64,000 bases of DNA from Bugulina stolonifera (taxonomy: Eukaryota > Bryozoa > Gymnolaemata > Cheilostomatida > Bugulidae). A program made the position numbers and the translations under genes. The stretch is taken from the NCBI GenBank assembly GCA_935421135.1, contig OW285187.1, forward strand, positions 372,001 to 436,000, read 5' to 3'. This document shows, one piece after another, positions 34,126 through 46,728 of this stretch (position 1 is the first letter of the stretch; the number at the start of each line of letters is the position of its first letter). The notes beneath the pieces were generated by a model, which saw nothing but the letters and a program-made list of their open reading frames with translations, searched no databases and was not told where the DNA came from.

Positions 34126-35359
34126 TAAGTAAGTAGACCAATCCTTGAGCATTACCAACACTAAACATTTTATTGTTTAATACAGACAGAGAGCATTACT
34201 GGTGTGGTTTAAACCTTTTCTAATACTAATGCTATTCTCTCTTTGCCTTGTATCAACTTTCGTGCATAGATCAGCTGTAGCCTATTCTTACAGTAGATGT
34301 TACAGTTAACCCTTTTGTCCGTCGAACATAAGATTGTCCTTGTAGTAGCCAGTTTCGGTTCAACTTCAAGGTGTTTAATAATTAATAAAAAGTCATATTT
34401 TTAATTTTTTCATTTGTCAATCGACTTGCTCGAGAAGCTTTATAAAGTATCAAATTCCGCTGCAAATGCAGTAACGCTGCATTAAACTATTTCCTTATAA
34501 AGAGAATATTTCTATTCAAAACAGATGACATAACTTTAAACTTTGTAAAGTCTGCTTTTTTGTAAAGATGAAACTTTCTCTCACCTCTATCTGCATTTGT
34601 ATCAAGATTAATTCAACATGAACATCCAGTGATCAGCTTCAAGTTGCATGATTGGGGATAATTTATTTATCCCCAATCATGGGGATAAATAAACTATTGT
34701 ATTTATTCAAAATATAGTATTGTATGGTTAAAATTTCTTATGTTTTGTTATGTAAATGTTGTAAAACCTGGTGGAAGCGAAGCTGGTAGGTTTAAAAGTG
34801 TCCTTTAAAACTTGGAATCTCCCTATAAAACCTAGAGACTTGACAGGTATGTTAACCACTAAACCGATAGGCTGTGCTTGCAAAGTTCAGCTGAATTTCA
34901 AAATACTTTACTGTAACTGTATTTTTTCATTTTAATTTTATACATAAGCACCCCGACTTGATCATTTACTGATTTGACTTAGTGATTGTGATTTAGTATA
35001 AGTAGTAAAGTATAGTATTAGTATAGTATTAAACTTTGGTACCTCTTTTTCCTAGGGGCTGTGTCTACATCTGTCATTCTGATTTGAAATTAAGGCAAGA
35101 ACATGCGTTGAAAACTAAAACTGCATAATATTCTTCCTGATGCAAGGAATGTTAAATCTCAGTTTAATCTGTGAAATGAGTACAAGTTAAAACAAAAGTA
35201 TATATTTTATTTTTTCTAGTTCGGAGAAGGAAGTGTTGATGCTGTGTAATTAGTCGGGTTTTTATTCACTCTAGCTTTCACAATGCTGATCTTTTTTTGA
35301 ATATTTAATAATTGTACAATAAAAAATTGTATTAATTTAAATAAAATTGTTAAAAATAC
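34126..35359. other. NAA50 upstream region, no gene seen
   Basis: AT-rich. A perfect ATTTATCCCCAATCAT-type inverted repeat lies near 34650-34685. No coding exon is supported. Confidence 0.5.
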
Positions 35360-38300
35360 CGGTTGTGGTAAAAGACGTGAGCGTGACGTGAGAAATAAAT
35401 GGCGTGAGAGCGTGAAGACAACTCCAATTAACCTTAGAATACCTCTATTAGGGAGGAGCTAGATCCGGAAATAAAACCTTTGGTTACGGTCAAGGTTAAC
35501 ATGGGGAAAATCCAAATCAAGAATTTATTTTTCCATGAAAATCTCGTTACTTGTCTTATGATTTAATTATGGCAATCTCTAAAGACTTTTAACTTGCACA
35601 TAATGATTTTAAAATGCTCAATAGATTAAATTTTTTGCTGTGATAAAAATATCCATAATAGAAATTAGTGAAATTGTAGCAAATTCTATGCAAAAAGTGA
35701 AAAGCACTCACCAGTTGCATTTTGATTTTACTTTTCATCATGATTATTTAGTTACAATATTTTACCAAAACTTAAATAACAACCTAAAAATTCTAAAGAA
35801 AGCGTGAGCTAAAGACACAATTAAATAATAAATTGACTTGTAGTCACTTTTAGTGACTTGATGAAACATGTGTTTCGGGACATTAAAAAATTTGACTCAG
35901 GCTGTTAAAAATATAATTATTCTACTATTAACTGTCTCTTGTGTAGCCTCTTGTGTAGCTGAGTCTTTGCAATCATGTAAATTTAATTCTATCACATTTC
36001 TGTTTAATGTTATTTTGTTTCTCATGACTTTGGTGTACTATTATTTGCAATCACTCAGCCTATAACTATTTGATAACCGTTTGTTGTAGGGCTAGTGGAA
36101 GTTTCACATCCTGTTTGAAATATATTCTCCCATGGGATTTCACAGGATCCCAGTCCCATGGAATTTCACAGGACCCCAATGACGGGTAAGTGCAGGTACT
36201 GAGCAAGAGATTATAATAATTGTAGCCCATCTGCTCTAAGCCTCGTCTTTGGTTCTTTTACCGGTACTTGAAGCACTGCCGTCTCAGGTATTTGTAGAAT
36301 TGTTTGCAGTTATTAACATTCATATTAGTATTCGCAGCAATTTTCGTCAGGTAAATGTAGACACCGTAACTGTAGACCACCTTCTGTTGAAGTTCCATGT
36401 GTATGTTTGTGTACAGATAGAATAATAATTTTAACTCAACTCTGTGGTTATTATTGTTATTATATTATCAATGACGTAGTAGTTTTATGAAAGTATGAAT
36501 AGCCCCTTATTATAATGATTAAATTTTGTATAGGAAATATCTCTACTTTAGATGTTGCCTTCTCATCACTGTCAGAGATCTCAATTACTTCTTCTACAGC
36601 ATAACCAGAATAATGTGAAAATTAATTATTTTTCTTCACATCATGTTATTCTCTTTATATCTGCAGGTCACGTTGGTCAACACGTTGATGCACACTACTA
36701 TCATGATATCATCAAGAACAAGGATTTTTGTTCTGTCAGCGAAGAATAGTGGATTTATACATGTACTGTACTTACTCGCTAATCTATTCAGTACTTGATA
36801 GCAAACAGCAAATAATTGCAGAATTAATTGCGTATTCAGTAACTATGGATTTATGCAATTATACACTTGTCGTGGTGAAACAGATATTTCTTAACTCACA
36901 TTGTGTAAATACATGTATGTATAAATTGCATTCTATTGTATGATTGTATAAGGCAGAGTGCCAAGCTAATGTGTACCTCGTTTTCTGCATGATATACTTG
37001 CGTTTTCTATACTGCTTTGTATTGTACCCAGTCTAGGGGGGGGGGCGATCATAGGTAGGTTGGTGCTCGAACGCTTGATACTATGTCTTAGTCGTCCTTC
37101 TCAATACATGCTTATTGCATTCTTATTACACATTGTAAGATTGGCTGTTTATTGTCCTTTTGCTGGAAGTAACCGGAAGCAGATTTTGTATGAAAGCAGG
37201 GATACTTTTCTACATGTATGTTAGTGCAGTTGTTCTTTGGGAGTTCAATACAGTCACATCTGTTCTATCTAAACAAAATTTATCTTTTTAGACTAATATA
37301 CTCCTAGCCTAAGTCCCTGAGTCTAGAGTGAATGAGGGCGGAAAGCCTACCTGCAGCTGATTCTGTCTTAACAGAGTTTGATTAGCCAACCCTCATGGGA
37401 ATTGCACCCACAAATCAGCAGTAGGACAAGGCGATCCCCACTCGTACAATATAATCAGTAATCACCAATTACTATTATCACCTACCACGGTTGGCTTGAC
37501 ATAATTCGTCAACATTAAACATGAGCAAAAATATGCATATCGATTATTTAATAAACAGAGGTTTTCCAGTAAAAAAGTGTAACACAGTATAGTACTTGTT
37601 TTGGACGATTATTACAATTCCCCTACTACCTACCACAGTTGGAAGGATGTGAGCTGATCATTTATCTGACCCATGCTACTGCCTTTGACACATATCTTTG
37701 TTGTCTTCACCACACCAGCACATCACTCACTTCTATTATAGATTGCTGACAAACATTATTGCTTTACTATAAATTTCTAATAGTCCTAGTCTTGCCCTTA
37801 GCATTCAATGTTTAGGCTAAGCTAATACTATAAACAGCGTTTCCCTGGTTAGCACCGTACTTGAGATAGTACTGCTCTCCCTAGCAATATCAAGGATCTT
37901 GCTATCGATAACAAGGAACTGTTTAAAGGTATAAGTATTGTCACAGCCTGGTTTTCAGGCTGCTCAAGCCTCTATGGTCTACACAATGAATATAACTTGA
38001 TTTGAGTATTCTGGTATAGTTCTTGCACATTCCTAGAAAACATTGTACCTCAAGACATTATGTTTCTGATGGTGAAAACCATCCCAAGGGGACAAGTGTA
38101 GAAAACGTCAAGGTTGTCCAGCACATATTCAACTCTAAGATATATATTTAAGATCACATAATCAAACTTCTACATTGTCAATCAAAACAGCTGATAGTAG
38201 AATAATAAATTCAAATAACTACTTTTAATGGGCTCGTGTAATCATGTTTTATCAAGTTACTAAAAATGACTAAAAGTCAAATTATTATTCAATTGCCTGT

Positions 38301-38762
38301 TTAACTGACGCTTCCTATAAAATTTCTAGGCCATTATTGAAGTTTTGGTGAAATATTGTGACTAAATAGTTATAATCATGATGGAAAGTAAAATCAAAAT
38401 CAAAATGAAAATCAAGTGCTTTTTGTATAACTTGTTATAATTTCACTAATTTATGGGTATTTCCATCACAATAAAAACTTTGAGTCATTGAACAATTTAA
38501 GATTATGATGAGCAAGTAAAGAGTCTTTTGAGATTGCCATAATTACATCATAATTCAAGTTACGATAATATGTTCTTGGCAAAATAAATTCTTGATTTGG
38601 AATTCCCCCATGTTAACCTTGACCGTAACCAACAGTTTTATTTCCGTCTTTAGCTCCGCCCTAGTATAAGTATTCTAACGTCAGTAACACAGTTGGAGTT
38701 GTCTTCTTTTACCCTCACGCCATTTATTTCTCACGTCACGCTCACGTCTTTTACCACAACCG
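35360..38762. mobile_element. MULE-like element, ~515-bp TIRs, 9-bp TSD
   Basis: The left repeat (35360-35870) and right repeat (38243-38762) are inverted, diverged copies. Both tips read CGGTTGTGGTAAAAGACGTG, followed by AGCGTGACGTGAGAAATAAA. The flanks carry an exact 9-bp duplication, TAAAAATAC (35351-35359 and 38763-38771). Long inverted repeats with a 9-bp duplication are the signature of Mutator-like elements. The 2.4-kb centre has no recognisable transposase, only short frames, one of which (around 36667-36750) is exon-like. It is probably non-autonomous. Confidence 0.85.
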
Positions 38763-38872
38763 TAAAAATACAGCAACATTTTCCAAAACTCTAAGTTGTT
38801 GTGGTGGACAATATGCGGACTCATGCTTGTAAAACCGGATATATTACGCTGGTCACTATAGCAACGCTCAAC

Positions 38873-41584
38873 ATGGTGGACTGTGTAAAAGTTGTAAATG
38901 ACGACGTTCTAAAAAGAATTCATGCTAACTACGCTGGCAGAATCCATAAAGGTAACATTTATTGCTTCTCAGCTCTTTGTTATATTCTCTCTACATCCTC
39001 TAAGAGAATTCGTCAGTTCTGTATTCAGCTACCCCTAACTGCAATTGGCATTGTATACTTGTTAGTAACACCTTGCTAGTAATACCTCGTGGCTCTTGAT
39101 GACTAGTGAGTTTTTGGATGTATGTTACTATATACCTACTACCTAAAGCTAGAGCTGAGTCTAGAAGAGCACATCATACATCTGATATTGATGTAATAAA
39201 GTGCTTATATCCACTTTTATGAAATTACATCCTTGAAACATTGTTTGGTGTTTGTAGGTCACAGCACAGTAGCAGCCACATCTTCAATTCCCACAAAGTA
39301 CCAAACGGTAGTCACAGATAACTCAGATAAGAAAGGATTTCTAGGCAAATCAAAAAGATTTTCTGGCAATGTTTTGGTAAGTATACATTTAAATTATTGT
39401 CTTTGATTTTAAATGGACATCTCCTTTATAATTCCACTCAGTAAACTAAATCAATCATAGTTATTGAACTTGTAACCTTATTCTAGAAGGAGGTCACTAT
39501 TATATTTTGCTCTAATATACTATGTAGCTGTTTAATCATTGTAGAATGAGAACCCAGGACCAGGCTCCTATGTGGGACATATAACTTACGTTGGTAAACC
39601 TGAGTCCTTCAGCAAAAGGGGCTTAGGCGGATTTGCCTCTAAAGACAGGAGGGTAGCTAGAACCAATGTGCCTAGTGGTCCCGGGCCGGGCAAGTATGCG
39701 CTGCCCACTCTATTGCAGGCCAAATCTGACTTTAACAAAGCTAACACTAGTAACTTCCATCAGCCTATTGCTCAGCCACATAACAAGCAGACAGTTCTCC
39801 CTTCTCCGGCAGCATATGATGTAAGTGAATTATCACCAACACTTTTGTTTATGTGTTGCTCAACTCTCAAGCACATATACTTTTACACTTTTAGTAACAG
39901 TAATTATTGTTTTTAGTGTTTCTTATATTATGTTGTATGTACGGTAGATTAATTAAATGGTTATTGAGTACATGTATGTTAACAATGTTTTCCCTTGATG
40001 TAGCCAAAGATTGTCCCTAAAGGTAAAGTGAATAATGTTTCTGCTGGTGCAGCATTCAGATCTCAGACTAAAAGAGAATCATGTTTAGAGGACAAGAGAG
40101 GCAATCCAGCACCAGGTTAGTACTACTTTAGTTGTTTTTTTTTTTTGTATTGAATTTGTAGTACATGTAGATTAAATTCAGTCGTGTATTACACAATGCA
40201 TGAATACTAGGATACTACATCCACATGTATATGTATATGTTACATAGGCAGTGGAGTAGAGACCCACTCAATCACATATACAATAATATTCATATTTTAG
40301 GTCAGTATGAAGTCAATGACTTGAAGGTCAAGGCTGATACCAAGAGTTATGACTCAAGCTTTAAATCTAAAGGAGACAGAGATTTCTTTACAAAGAACCC
40401 GGTAAGTGAGCACAACTCCATATTCAATGCAGCTCTCTGATTACTGATGTATGCATGGCCTGATTTCACATGTGTATGTCATCTGTAGTGTACCACAGTA
40501 GATTGGTAAGGATTTGTCTCCTCTCTTGTTATACATTTTTACAGAGTAAAATAACTCCAGTTTATTATTTCATGCTTTAGAATCCAGGACCTGGTACATA
40601 CAAACCACATGAGCCAGTGGATCCAGCCAATAAGACGCTTTACCCGTAAGTATTGTACCTACGGACTGCAACGTAGTGCCCAATATACCTAGTAACCCTA
40701 CTAACAACTTGCACTTTGGTCCATACGAACCATACCTGCAGCTACCACATGGTTATATCTAATGATACTTCCCTGCTATTTTGATAGAAAGAAACACTAC
40801 CTGTGCCTATCAGCACCTGCAATGCCTCTACCAGTACCTCCTGTAGCCCCAGGACCAGGCGCCTATGATCTGAGGGACTATTTAGGACCCACCAAACATT
40901 ACATGTCCTCTTCAGTTTTTGTTTCGAGCAGCAGCCGATGGCACGACATGTCAGGAGACAAAACTATACCAGGTCCAGGTAAGCTAGATCTACGTTTGAT
41001 GATGTCACCAACTAATATATCTTCATGTAGTTTATTCAAAAGTCACAATATCCTAACATCAAGTATAACATCTTCATATATCACCTTAGTCTACCTGCGT
41101 AATATAGTATCTGTAATCACCTTAGTCTACCTGCGTAATATAGTTTCTGTAATCACTTTAGTCTACCTGCGTAATATAGTACATGTATCTGTAGTCACCT
41201 TAGTCTACCTGTGTAATATAGTACATGTATCTGTAGTCACCTTAGTCTACCTGCATAATATAGTACATGTATCTGTAGTCACCTTAGTCTACCTGCGTAA
41301 TATAGTACATGTATCTGTAGTCAGCTTAGTCTACCTGCATAATTTATTTGTAGTCACCTTAGTCTACCTGCATAATATAGTATCTGTAATCACCTTAGTC
41401 TACCTGCATAATATAGTATCTGTAATCAGCTTAGTCTACCTGCATAATATAGTATCTGTAATCTCCTTAGTCTACCTGCATAATATAGTATCTGTAGTCA
41501 GATTTTGTACCTACAGGTGCCTACCACCCTGTCAAACCGTCTAAAGAGTCATTCATATACAACCATGGCAGGAAGTGGATCTGA
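38873..41584 (+). CDS. STPG1: Sperm-tail PG-rich repeat protein 1 (SHIPPO/STPG1)
   Basis: Eight exons in phase: 38873-38951, 39258-39376, 39545-39820, 40004-40115, 40301-40401, 40581-40645, 40788-40978 and 41517-41584 (TGA), giving 336 residues against 334 in human STPG1 as I recall it. SHIPPO repeats of the PGPGxY type recur: NPGPGSYVGH, SGPGPGKYALP, NPGPGTYKP, APGPGAYDLRDY and IPGPGAYHP. KKHYLCLSAPAMPLP and the terminal FIYNHGRKWI fit this family member. SHIPPO proteins are microtubule-inner or flagellar components. STPG1 (MAPO2) has also been linked to O6-methylguanine-induced apoptosis. The ATG at 38873 has a good context (AACATGG); one at 38813 in the same frame is an alternative. The gene starts 110 bases after a MULE-like element and is divergent from NAA50. 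Confidence 0.92.
41080..41505 (+). repeat. 33-42-bp minisatellite in STPG1 intron 7
   Basis: About 11 copies of a variable unit (core CACCTTAGTCTACCTGC), some with an extra ACATGT segment, fill the last intron up to its acceptor. Confidence 0.95.
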
Positions 41585-42197
41585 CGGTATTACAACCAAG
41601 CTGTCTGCATGTACACTCCTGTCATACCTTCACCTGATCGCCGAATGTGTACTTACCTACAGCTAGTCAGTCATCGATCTGTTGGCTCTAGCATATATAC
41701 AATGTAGCTCACTATTTTCTCAGCTAATACGTATATATTCCACATATAAAGTATGTTATATTAAAATACATGATTGTATATAATACAATAAGTAGGTGTT
41801 TATGTACACGCTAGCGGTATTGCTGTGGTGATAGTCAATATACTGGTACATAAGAACTTTGTACTTTTATTGTTTTTACACTTAAAAGTAATAAATAAAT
41901 CCCTATACTTGAATATGTACATGTATATACTGTTAGTTATTCCCAAGTAATAAACAAGAGGAACACTGTCTTATTACTGTTATTATTATTTATTGTTATA
42001 TTTTTATAGAAATAAAGAATACTTGCCATCATTATTTAAACCACAAATATAAAAGTTACATTTTATTTTAGATGCTCCCATTATATGTATTAGTGTAGAG
42101 TTAATGTTAGCTGCTTGAATGTGTTAGGAGTTGTGCTCCCTGCATTGCTACCTTTATGATGTCATGATAATACTATTGTAAAGACTGAGTTCCTAAA
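41585..42197. other. Convergent 3' flanks of STPG1 and neurensin-like gene
   Basis: AT-rich. Several AATAAA motifs occur on the plus strand (around 41890-42020), and TTTATT on the minus strand could serve the neurensin-like gene. No coding sequence is seen. Confidence 0.5.
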
Positions 42198-42842
42198 CTA
42201 TTCTATAGGTTCATAATGGGTGTCAACAATACCAGACTCGCTAACCTTACGCTTTGGTTGTACACCGTGTATAAGCTGTGTGAGGGGGACGGTCCTCTCT
42301 ATCGGACAGGAAGTGTCATCTGAATAGGCTGACAATACTTCCTCTAGTTGTGGTTTCACATGCCGATCCTCAAAACAGTATTCGTTAAAATAGGTGGGCA
42401 GGATAACTGCTATAATAATGAGAATACCAGCTATGCAGAAAGAGACCACGCCCACAGTTCCAAGTATATCTAAAGCGGCATTTAGTCGTGACGCTCTTTT
42501 ATCAAGTAAAGCAAACCTGCCAGTGGAGTGCAGGGTCTCCTTGCGAGGAGTGAAATGGCTGACTAAGATTAAAATGGCGCCAAATATTAGAGAATTTATT
42601 CCAAACCACAAGATTATCTTCCAGAGAACTGGCGAGCATCGTTTGGATTTCTTTGGTTGAAGAAGGAAGTGAGTTGATTCGTCGTCTGCTGAGGGTTTGC
42701 CTCCTTCGTACTCGTAGAAGTGATGCAGATGAGACTTGATACCAAAGAACTGGTAGCATCCAGGTCTAGATCTCTCTGTCTCCCTACACGAGTCTTCCAT
42801 ACTGTCTATTCTAGATATACCAGGCTCTGAATTACCTGCCAT
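42198..42842 (-). CDS. Neurensin-like two-pass membrane protein
   Basis: A single-exon frame of 214 residues. FFGIKSHLHHFYEYE near residue 35 matches the YGVRSYLHQFYE-type signature of vertebrate neurensins (NRSN1/2), small vesicle membrane proteins of neurons. Two hydrophobic helices follow: one around residues 75-97 (IILWFGINSLIFGAILILV) and one around 125-147 (GVVSFCIAGILIIIAVIL). Between them is a polar loop with NAALDILG, matching the conserved NSALDMYK-like segment. The tail (about 150-214) is polar and likely cytosolic. Vertebrate NRSN genes also have one coding exon. Paralogue (NRSN1, NRSN2 or TMEM74-like) cannot be resolved. The start is the first ATG, preceded by stops. Confidence 0.8.
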   Translation of the reverse strand: MAGNSEPGISRIDSMEDSCRETERSRPGCYQFFGIKSHLHHFYEYEGGKPSADDESTHFLLQPKKSKRCSPVLWKIILWFGINSLIFGAILILVSHFTPRKETLHSTGRFALLDKRASRLNAALDILGTVGVVSFCIAGILIIIAVILPTYFNEYCFEDRHVKPQLEEVLSAYSDDTSCPIERTVPLTQLIHGVQPKRKVSESGIVDTHYEPIE

Positions 42843-42984
42843 TTCTTACAAGAAGTGGGATGAGTCTACAGGAAGTAGCTGTGGACAGGAAGTACTCTCT
42901 GGATGGGGTACCTATAAGCATGGTACAATGGATCGTAAAGAGTAGAAGAGGAGAACCTGGTCCAGATGAAAGTGAACAAACTCT

Positions 42985-43090
42985 TGTACACGACTATACA
43001 GCCTTCATTAACTACTGGTACACGACTATACAGCCTTCGCTAACTCCTGTACACGACTATACAGCCTTCGTTAACTACTGGTACATCATA
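42985..43090 (+). repeat. ~33-bp triplicate repeat
   Basis: Three copies of a unit with core GTACACGACTATACAGCCTT. An open frame from 42860 runs into it, but shows no conserved features. Confidence 0.9.
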
Positions 43091-43202
43091 TAATTATTGT
43101 AAAGTGAGTGAAAGTACATGACATACACAATATACATTCAGAGTGCCTAAATAACCATTCACAACAGCTGCTGTTGCTGCTTTAGTAGATAATAAAATTA
43201 CA

Positions 43203-44655
43203 TTGTATTCAGTACATGCATGTACTACTGTGTATATACATGCATGTACTACTGTGTATATACATGCATGTACTACTGTGTATATACATGCATGTACTAC
43301 TGTGTATATACATGTACTACTGTGTATATACATGTACATGTACTACTGTATATATACATGTATGTACTACTGTGTATATACATGTACATGTACTACTGTG
43401 TATATACATGCATGTACTACTGTGTATATACATGCATGTACTACTGTGTATATACATGTACATGTACTACTGTGTATATACATGCATGTACTACTGTGTA
43501 TATACATGCATGTACTACTGTGTACATACATGTACATGTACTACTGTGTATATACATGTACATGTACTACTGTGTATATACATGTACATGTGCTACTGTG
43601 TATATACATGTACATGTACTACTGTATATATACATGTATGTACTACTGTGTATATACATGTATGTACTACTGTGTATATACATGTACATGTACTACTGTG
43701 TATATACATGTACATGTACTACTGTGTATATACATGTACATGTACTACTGTGTATATACATGTACATGTACTACTGTGTATATACATGCATGTACTACTG
43801 TGTATATACATGCATGTACTACTGTGTATATACATGTACATGTACTACTGTGTATATACATGTATGTACTACTGTGTATATACATGTACATGTACTACTG
43901 TGTATATACATGCATGTACTACTGTGTATATACATGCATGTACTACTGTGTATATACATGCATGTACTACTGTGTATATACATGCATGTACTACTGTGTA
44001 TATACATGTACATGTACTACTGTGTATATACATGCATGTACTACTGTGTATATACATGCATGTACTACTGTGTATATACATGTACATGTACTACTGTGTA
44101 TATACATGTATGTACTACTGTGTATATACATGTACATGTACCACTGTGTATATACATGCATGTACTACTGTGTATATACATGTATGTACTACTGTGTATA
44201 TACATGTACATGTACTACTGTGTATATACATGTATGTACTACTGTGTATATACATGTATGTACTACTGTGTATATACATGTACATGTACTACTGTGTATA
44301 TACATGTACATGTACCACTGTGTATATACATGTACTACTGTGTATATACATGTACATGTACTACTGTATATATACATGTATGTACTACTGTGTATATACA
44401 TGTACATGTACTACTGTGTATATACATGTACATGTACTACTGTGTATATACATGCATGTACTACTGTGTATATACATGTACTACTGTGTATATACATGTA
44501 CATGTACTACTGTGTATATACATGCATGTACTACTGTGTATATACATGCATGTACTACTGTGTATATACATGCATGTACTACTGTGTATATACATGCATG
44601 TACTACTGTGTATATACGTACATGTACTACTGTGTATATACATGTACATGTACAT
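43203..44655 (+). repeat. 20/24/26-bp minisatellite open in all three forward frames
   Basis: About 58 units that share TACTACTGTGTATATACATG and differ by the insertion of CATG or TACATG-type steps, giving 20-, 24- and 26-bp versions. None contains a stop in any forward frame, so three overlapping frames of more than 480 codons are open. I treat them as non-coding. Confidence 0.97.
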
Positions 44656-44814
44656 GGAATGGATCGGTGAGATATTCCAAATAGTAATAGCATAAAATCC
44701 ATTTTATGCTTAGATTTGAACATCATACAAACATACCTACTACACACATATACACCCCTATAGCCTAAGCACCTATGTATACCTATTAGTACATGCATAA
44801 TATACACACACCAT

Positions 44815-45030
44815 ACACACACCTATAATATACACACCTATAATATACACACCTATAATATACACACCTATAATATACACACCTATAATATACACACCTA
44901 TAATATACACACCTATAATATACACACCTATAATATACACACCTATAATATACACACCTATAATATACACACCTATAATATACACACCTATAATACACAC
45001 CTATAATATACACCTATAATATACACCTAT
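44815..45030 (+). repeat. 16-bp minisatellite
   Basis: About 13 copies of ACCTATAATATACACA. Confidence 0.97.
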
Positions 45031-45351
45031 AATAATACGAATAATAATAATTATGATACATGTACATAAAACAGTACATGGACACATTGTATTAACCAAC
45101 ATGCACTCATGTAGATTGTAGGCTATCTACTAACACATTGGGTGACAGCATGATAGCCTGTGCTCTCACATTTATATATCTGTTTGAACATAGTGCATGC
45201 CATAGTGTTAGACCCATAGACCTGTATAACTATAGTATATTGTGTGTATGTTATGTTATACACTACTATTACCTGCTAATACACTGTAGTATATTGTGTG
45301 TATGTCATACACTATTATTATCTGTTATATACACGTACATCAATCCAATCA

Positions 45352-45672
45352 GGGAGCAACAGTGGCTGAGTGGTTGGAATGCTGAGCTTTCCTGCTGAAG
45401 GTTCCAGGTTCGAATCCCGTCACGGTGGTGTTAGGAAGAGCATCCAGCCACAATTGCTCCTGTGCCTCATATAAAAGTCCTTGGAGCCATCCAAGCCAGC
45501 ATGGCTTCAAGGCAACTCCTCTACCCCAAAGGTGTGTATTATAAATATACCCCTTTGCTCTAACCCCTGTCAAAAAAGGCCATGTTATCTGGGCCTTTCT
45601 CACAGGTAGTTGGCCAGCACTGGAACCTGGTAATGTAAGCTGCAAGGGGCTGGTCAAGCCAGTGAGTTTATA
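45352..45672 (+). mobile_element. tRNA-derived SINE with 16-bp target duplication
   Basis: The head resembles a tRNA of the Ser/Leu type, with an A-box-like TGGCTGAGTGGTT and a perfect B box, GGTTCGAATCC (about 45408-45418). The element is bounded by identical 16-bp copies of TACATCAATCCAATCA (45336-45351 and 45673-45688). Its length of 321 bp with a non-tRNA body is standard for SINEs moved by a LINE partner. Confidence 0.9.
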
Positions 45673-46460
45673 TACATCAATCCAATCAACTGTTGTGTAA
45701 ACAATTAATTATCCCACAGCTTCCTGTTGGCACACTAACACAGCCACTACAAGGTGTCTGCTGTCAGAGGGGTGTGGCTAGTAGAGAGAGAGAGCAACTC
45801 CCAACTGTGCGCTAATTGTACATTGTGTAGTAGTAGTAGTATGATATTTGCAGACAGTGGATATAATACAGTTTGTGGACCAAGTGGGGGAAGGAGGGGG
45901 GGGGGTGTACGCTTTGATATATTTTAGTACATCTACGAAACCCCCATGCAAGAGGTTGGTGCAATTTGCAACTTCATTGATTTTACACAAGCAAAGGAGC
46001 AGTCTTGAAAGGAGCCATAGTATAGCATAAGTTAAAAATGGAATTCCCTGCAGACATTGAAGTGATATTTCCCAGCTATGAAACGGAAGGAAGAGAGTGA
46101 ATGTATTACAGCTAAACCACCTACTGATACAAGTGGCTAGCGCTGTGCTTACAACAGCTGACTGTAGTAGTCAGGGATGGTGGTGTGTATGTCTACAGGG
46201 CTGGTACTACCTTAGAATGTCCATTTAATTCAGTAGATATTAATCTGTATAAAGTATTTTAATTAGCTGTATCTCAGATAGTTCTCGCATATAAACATAC
46301 AACTGTGTATCTCAGATAGCTCTCATATATAAATATACAACTGTGTTCTGTAAATAATATTGATAACAAAATAATGATAATAATGAAATTTGTACAATTA
46401 TTCTCCATGTACATGTAGTAGTGTAGTATATTACTCTACATGTAGTAGTGTATAATGTAA
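45673..46460. other. Intergenic stretch, no gene seen
   Basis: Contains G-rich GGGGGAAGGAGGGGGGGGG-like sequence near 45888-45905 and short repeats. No exon is supported. Confidence 0.5.
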
Positions 46461-46615
46461 TTTTAGCAAGGAATTTATCTTTGAGCAGTCAGAAACTTGT
46501 TTAAAATCCATGAAAATACCAGTCCCTGACTGGGGTTTGAACCCGGGGCCTCTACGGCACCCAATCGCCTAGCACAGTGAACAGAACATGCTACCACTAC
46601 ACCAGCTAAGCAACC
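46461..46615 (-). mobile_element. tRNA-like SINE, complete head (minus strand)
   Basis: On the minus strand, an A box (GCTTAGCTGGTGTAGTGG, about 46590-46610) is followed by a B box (GGTTCAAACCCC, about 46533-46545), then a body ending in TTGCTAAAA. It belongs to the same family as 17279 and 46798. Confidence 0.75.
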
Positions 46616-46728
46616 TTAAAATTGGAAGCTTCACGGGTGAGCAGTAGACATGCTCTGAACAAACTGCATACGAGGGCACCCCTCTTATTATGGCCACCTT
46701 GCGCCTTACTGAATGTTCGGGGGTTTGG

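Noticed and set aside
35871..38242. MULE transposase
   Set aside because: Only frames under about 75 codons are present, with no recognisable catalytic or zinc-finger motif.
42860..43093. 77-codon protein divergent from the neurensin-like gene
   Set aside because: No conserved motif, and the second half is a tandem repeat. More likely 5' flank.
43203..44695. Three overlapping Cys/Tyr/Thr repeat proteins of more than 480 codons
   Set aside because: All three forward frames are open at once because the unit lacks stops. Codon structure is not preserved across 20/24/26-bp units.
45352..45672. Functional tRNA gene (perfect B box and A-box-like sequence)
   Set aside because: No acceptor stem closes, the body extends to 321 bp and long target duplications flank it. 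It is a SINE.
46461..46615. tRNA gene on the minus strand
   Set aside because: The A and B boxes are present but the arms do not pair as a tRNA, and related partial copies exist nearby.
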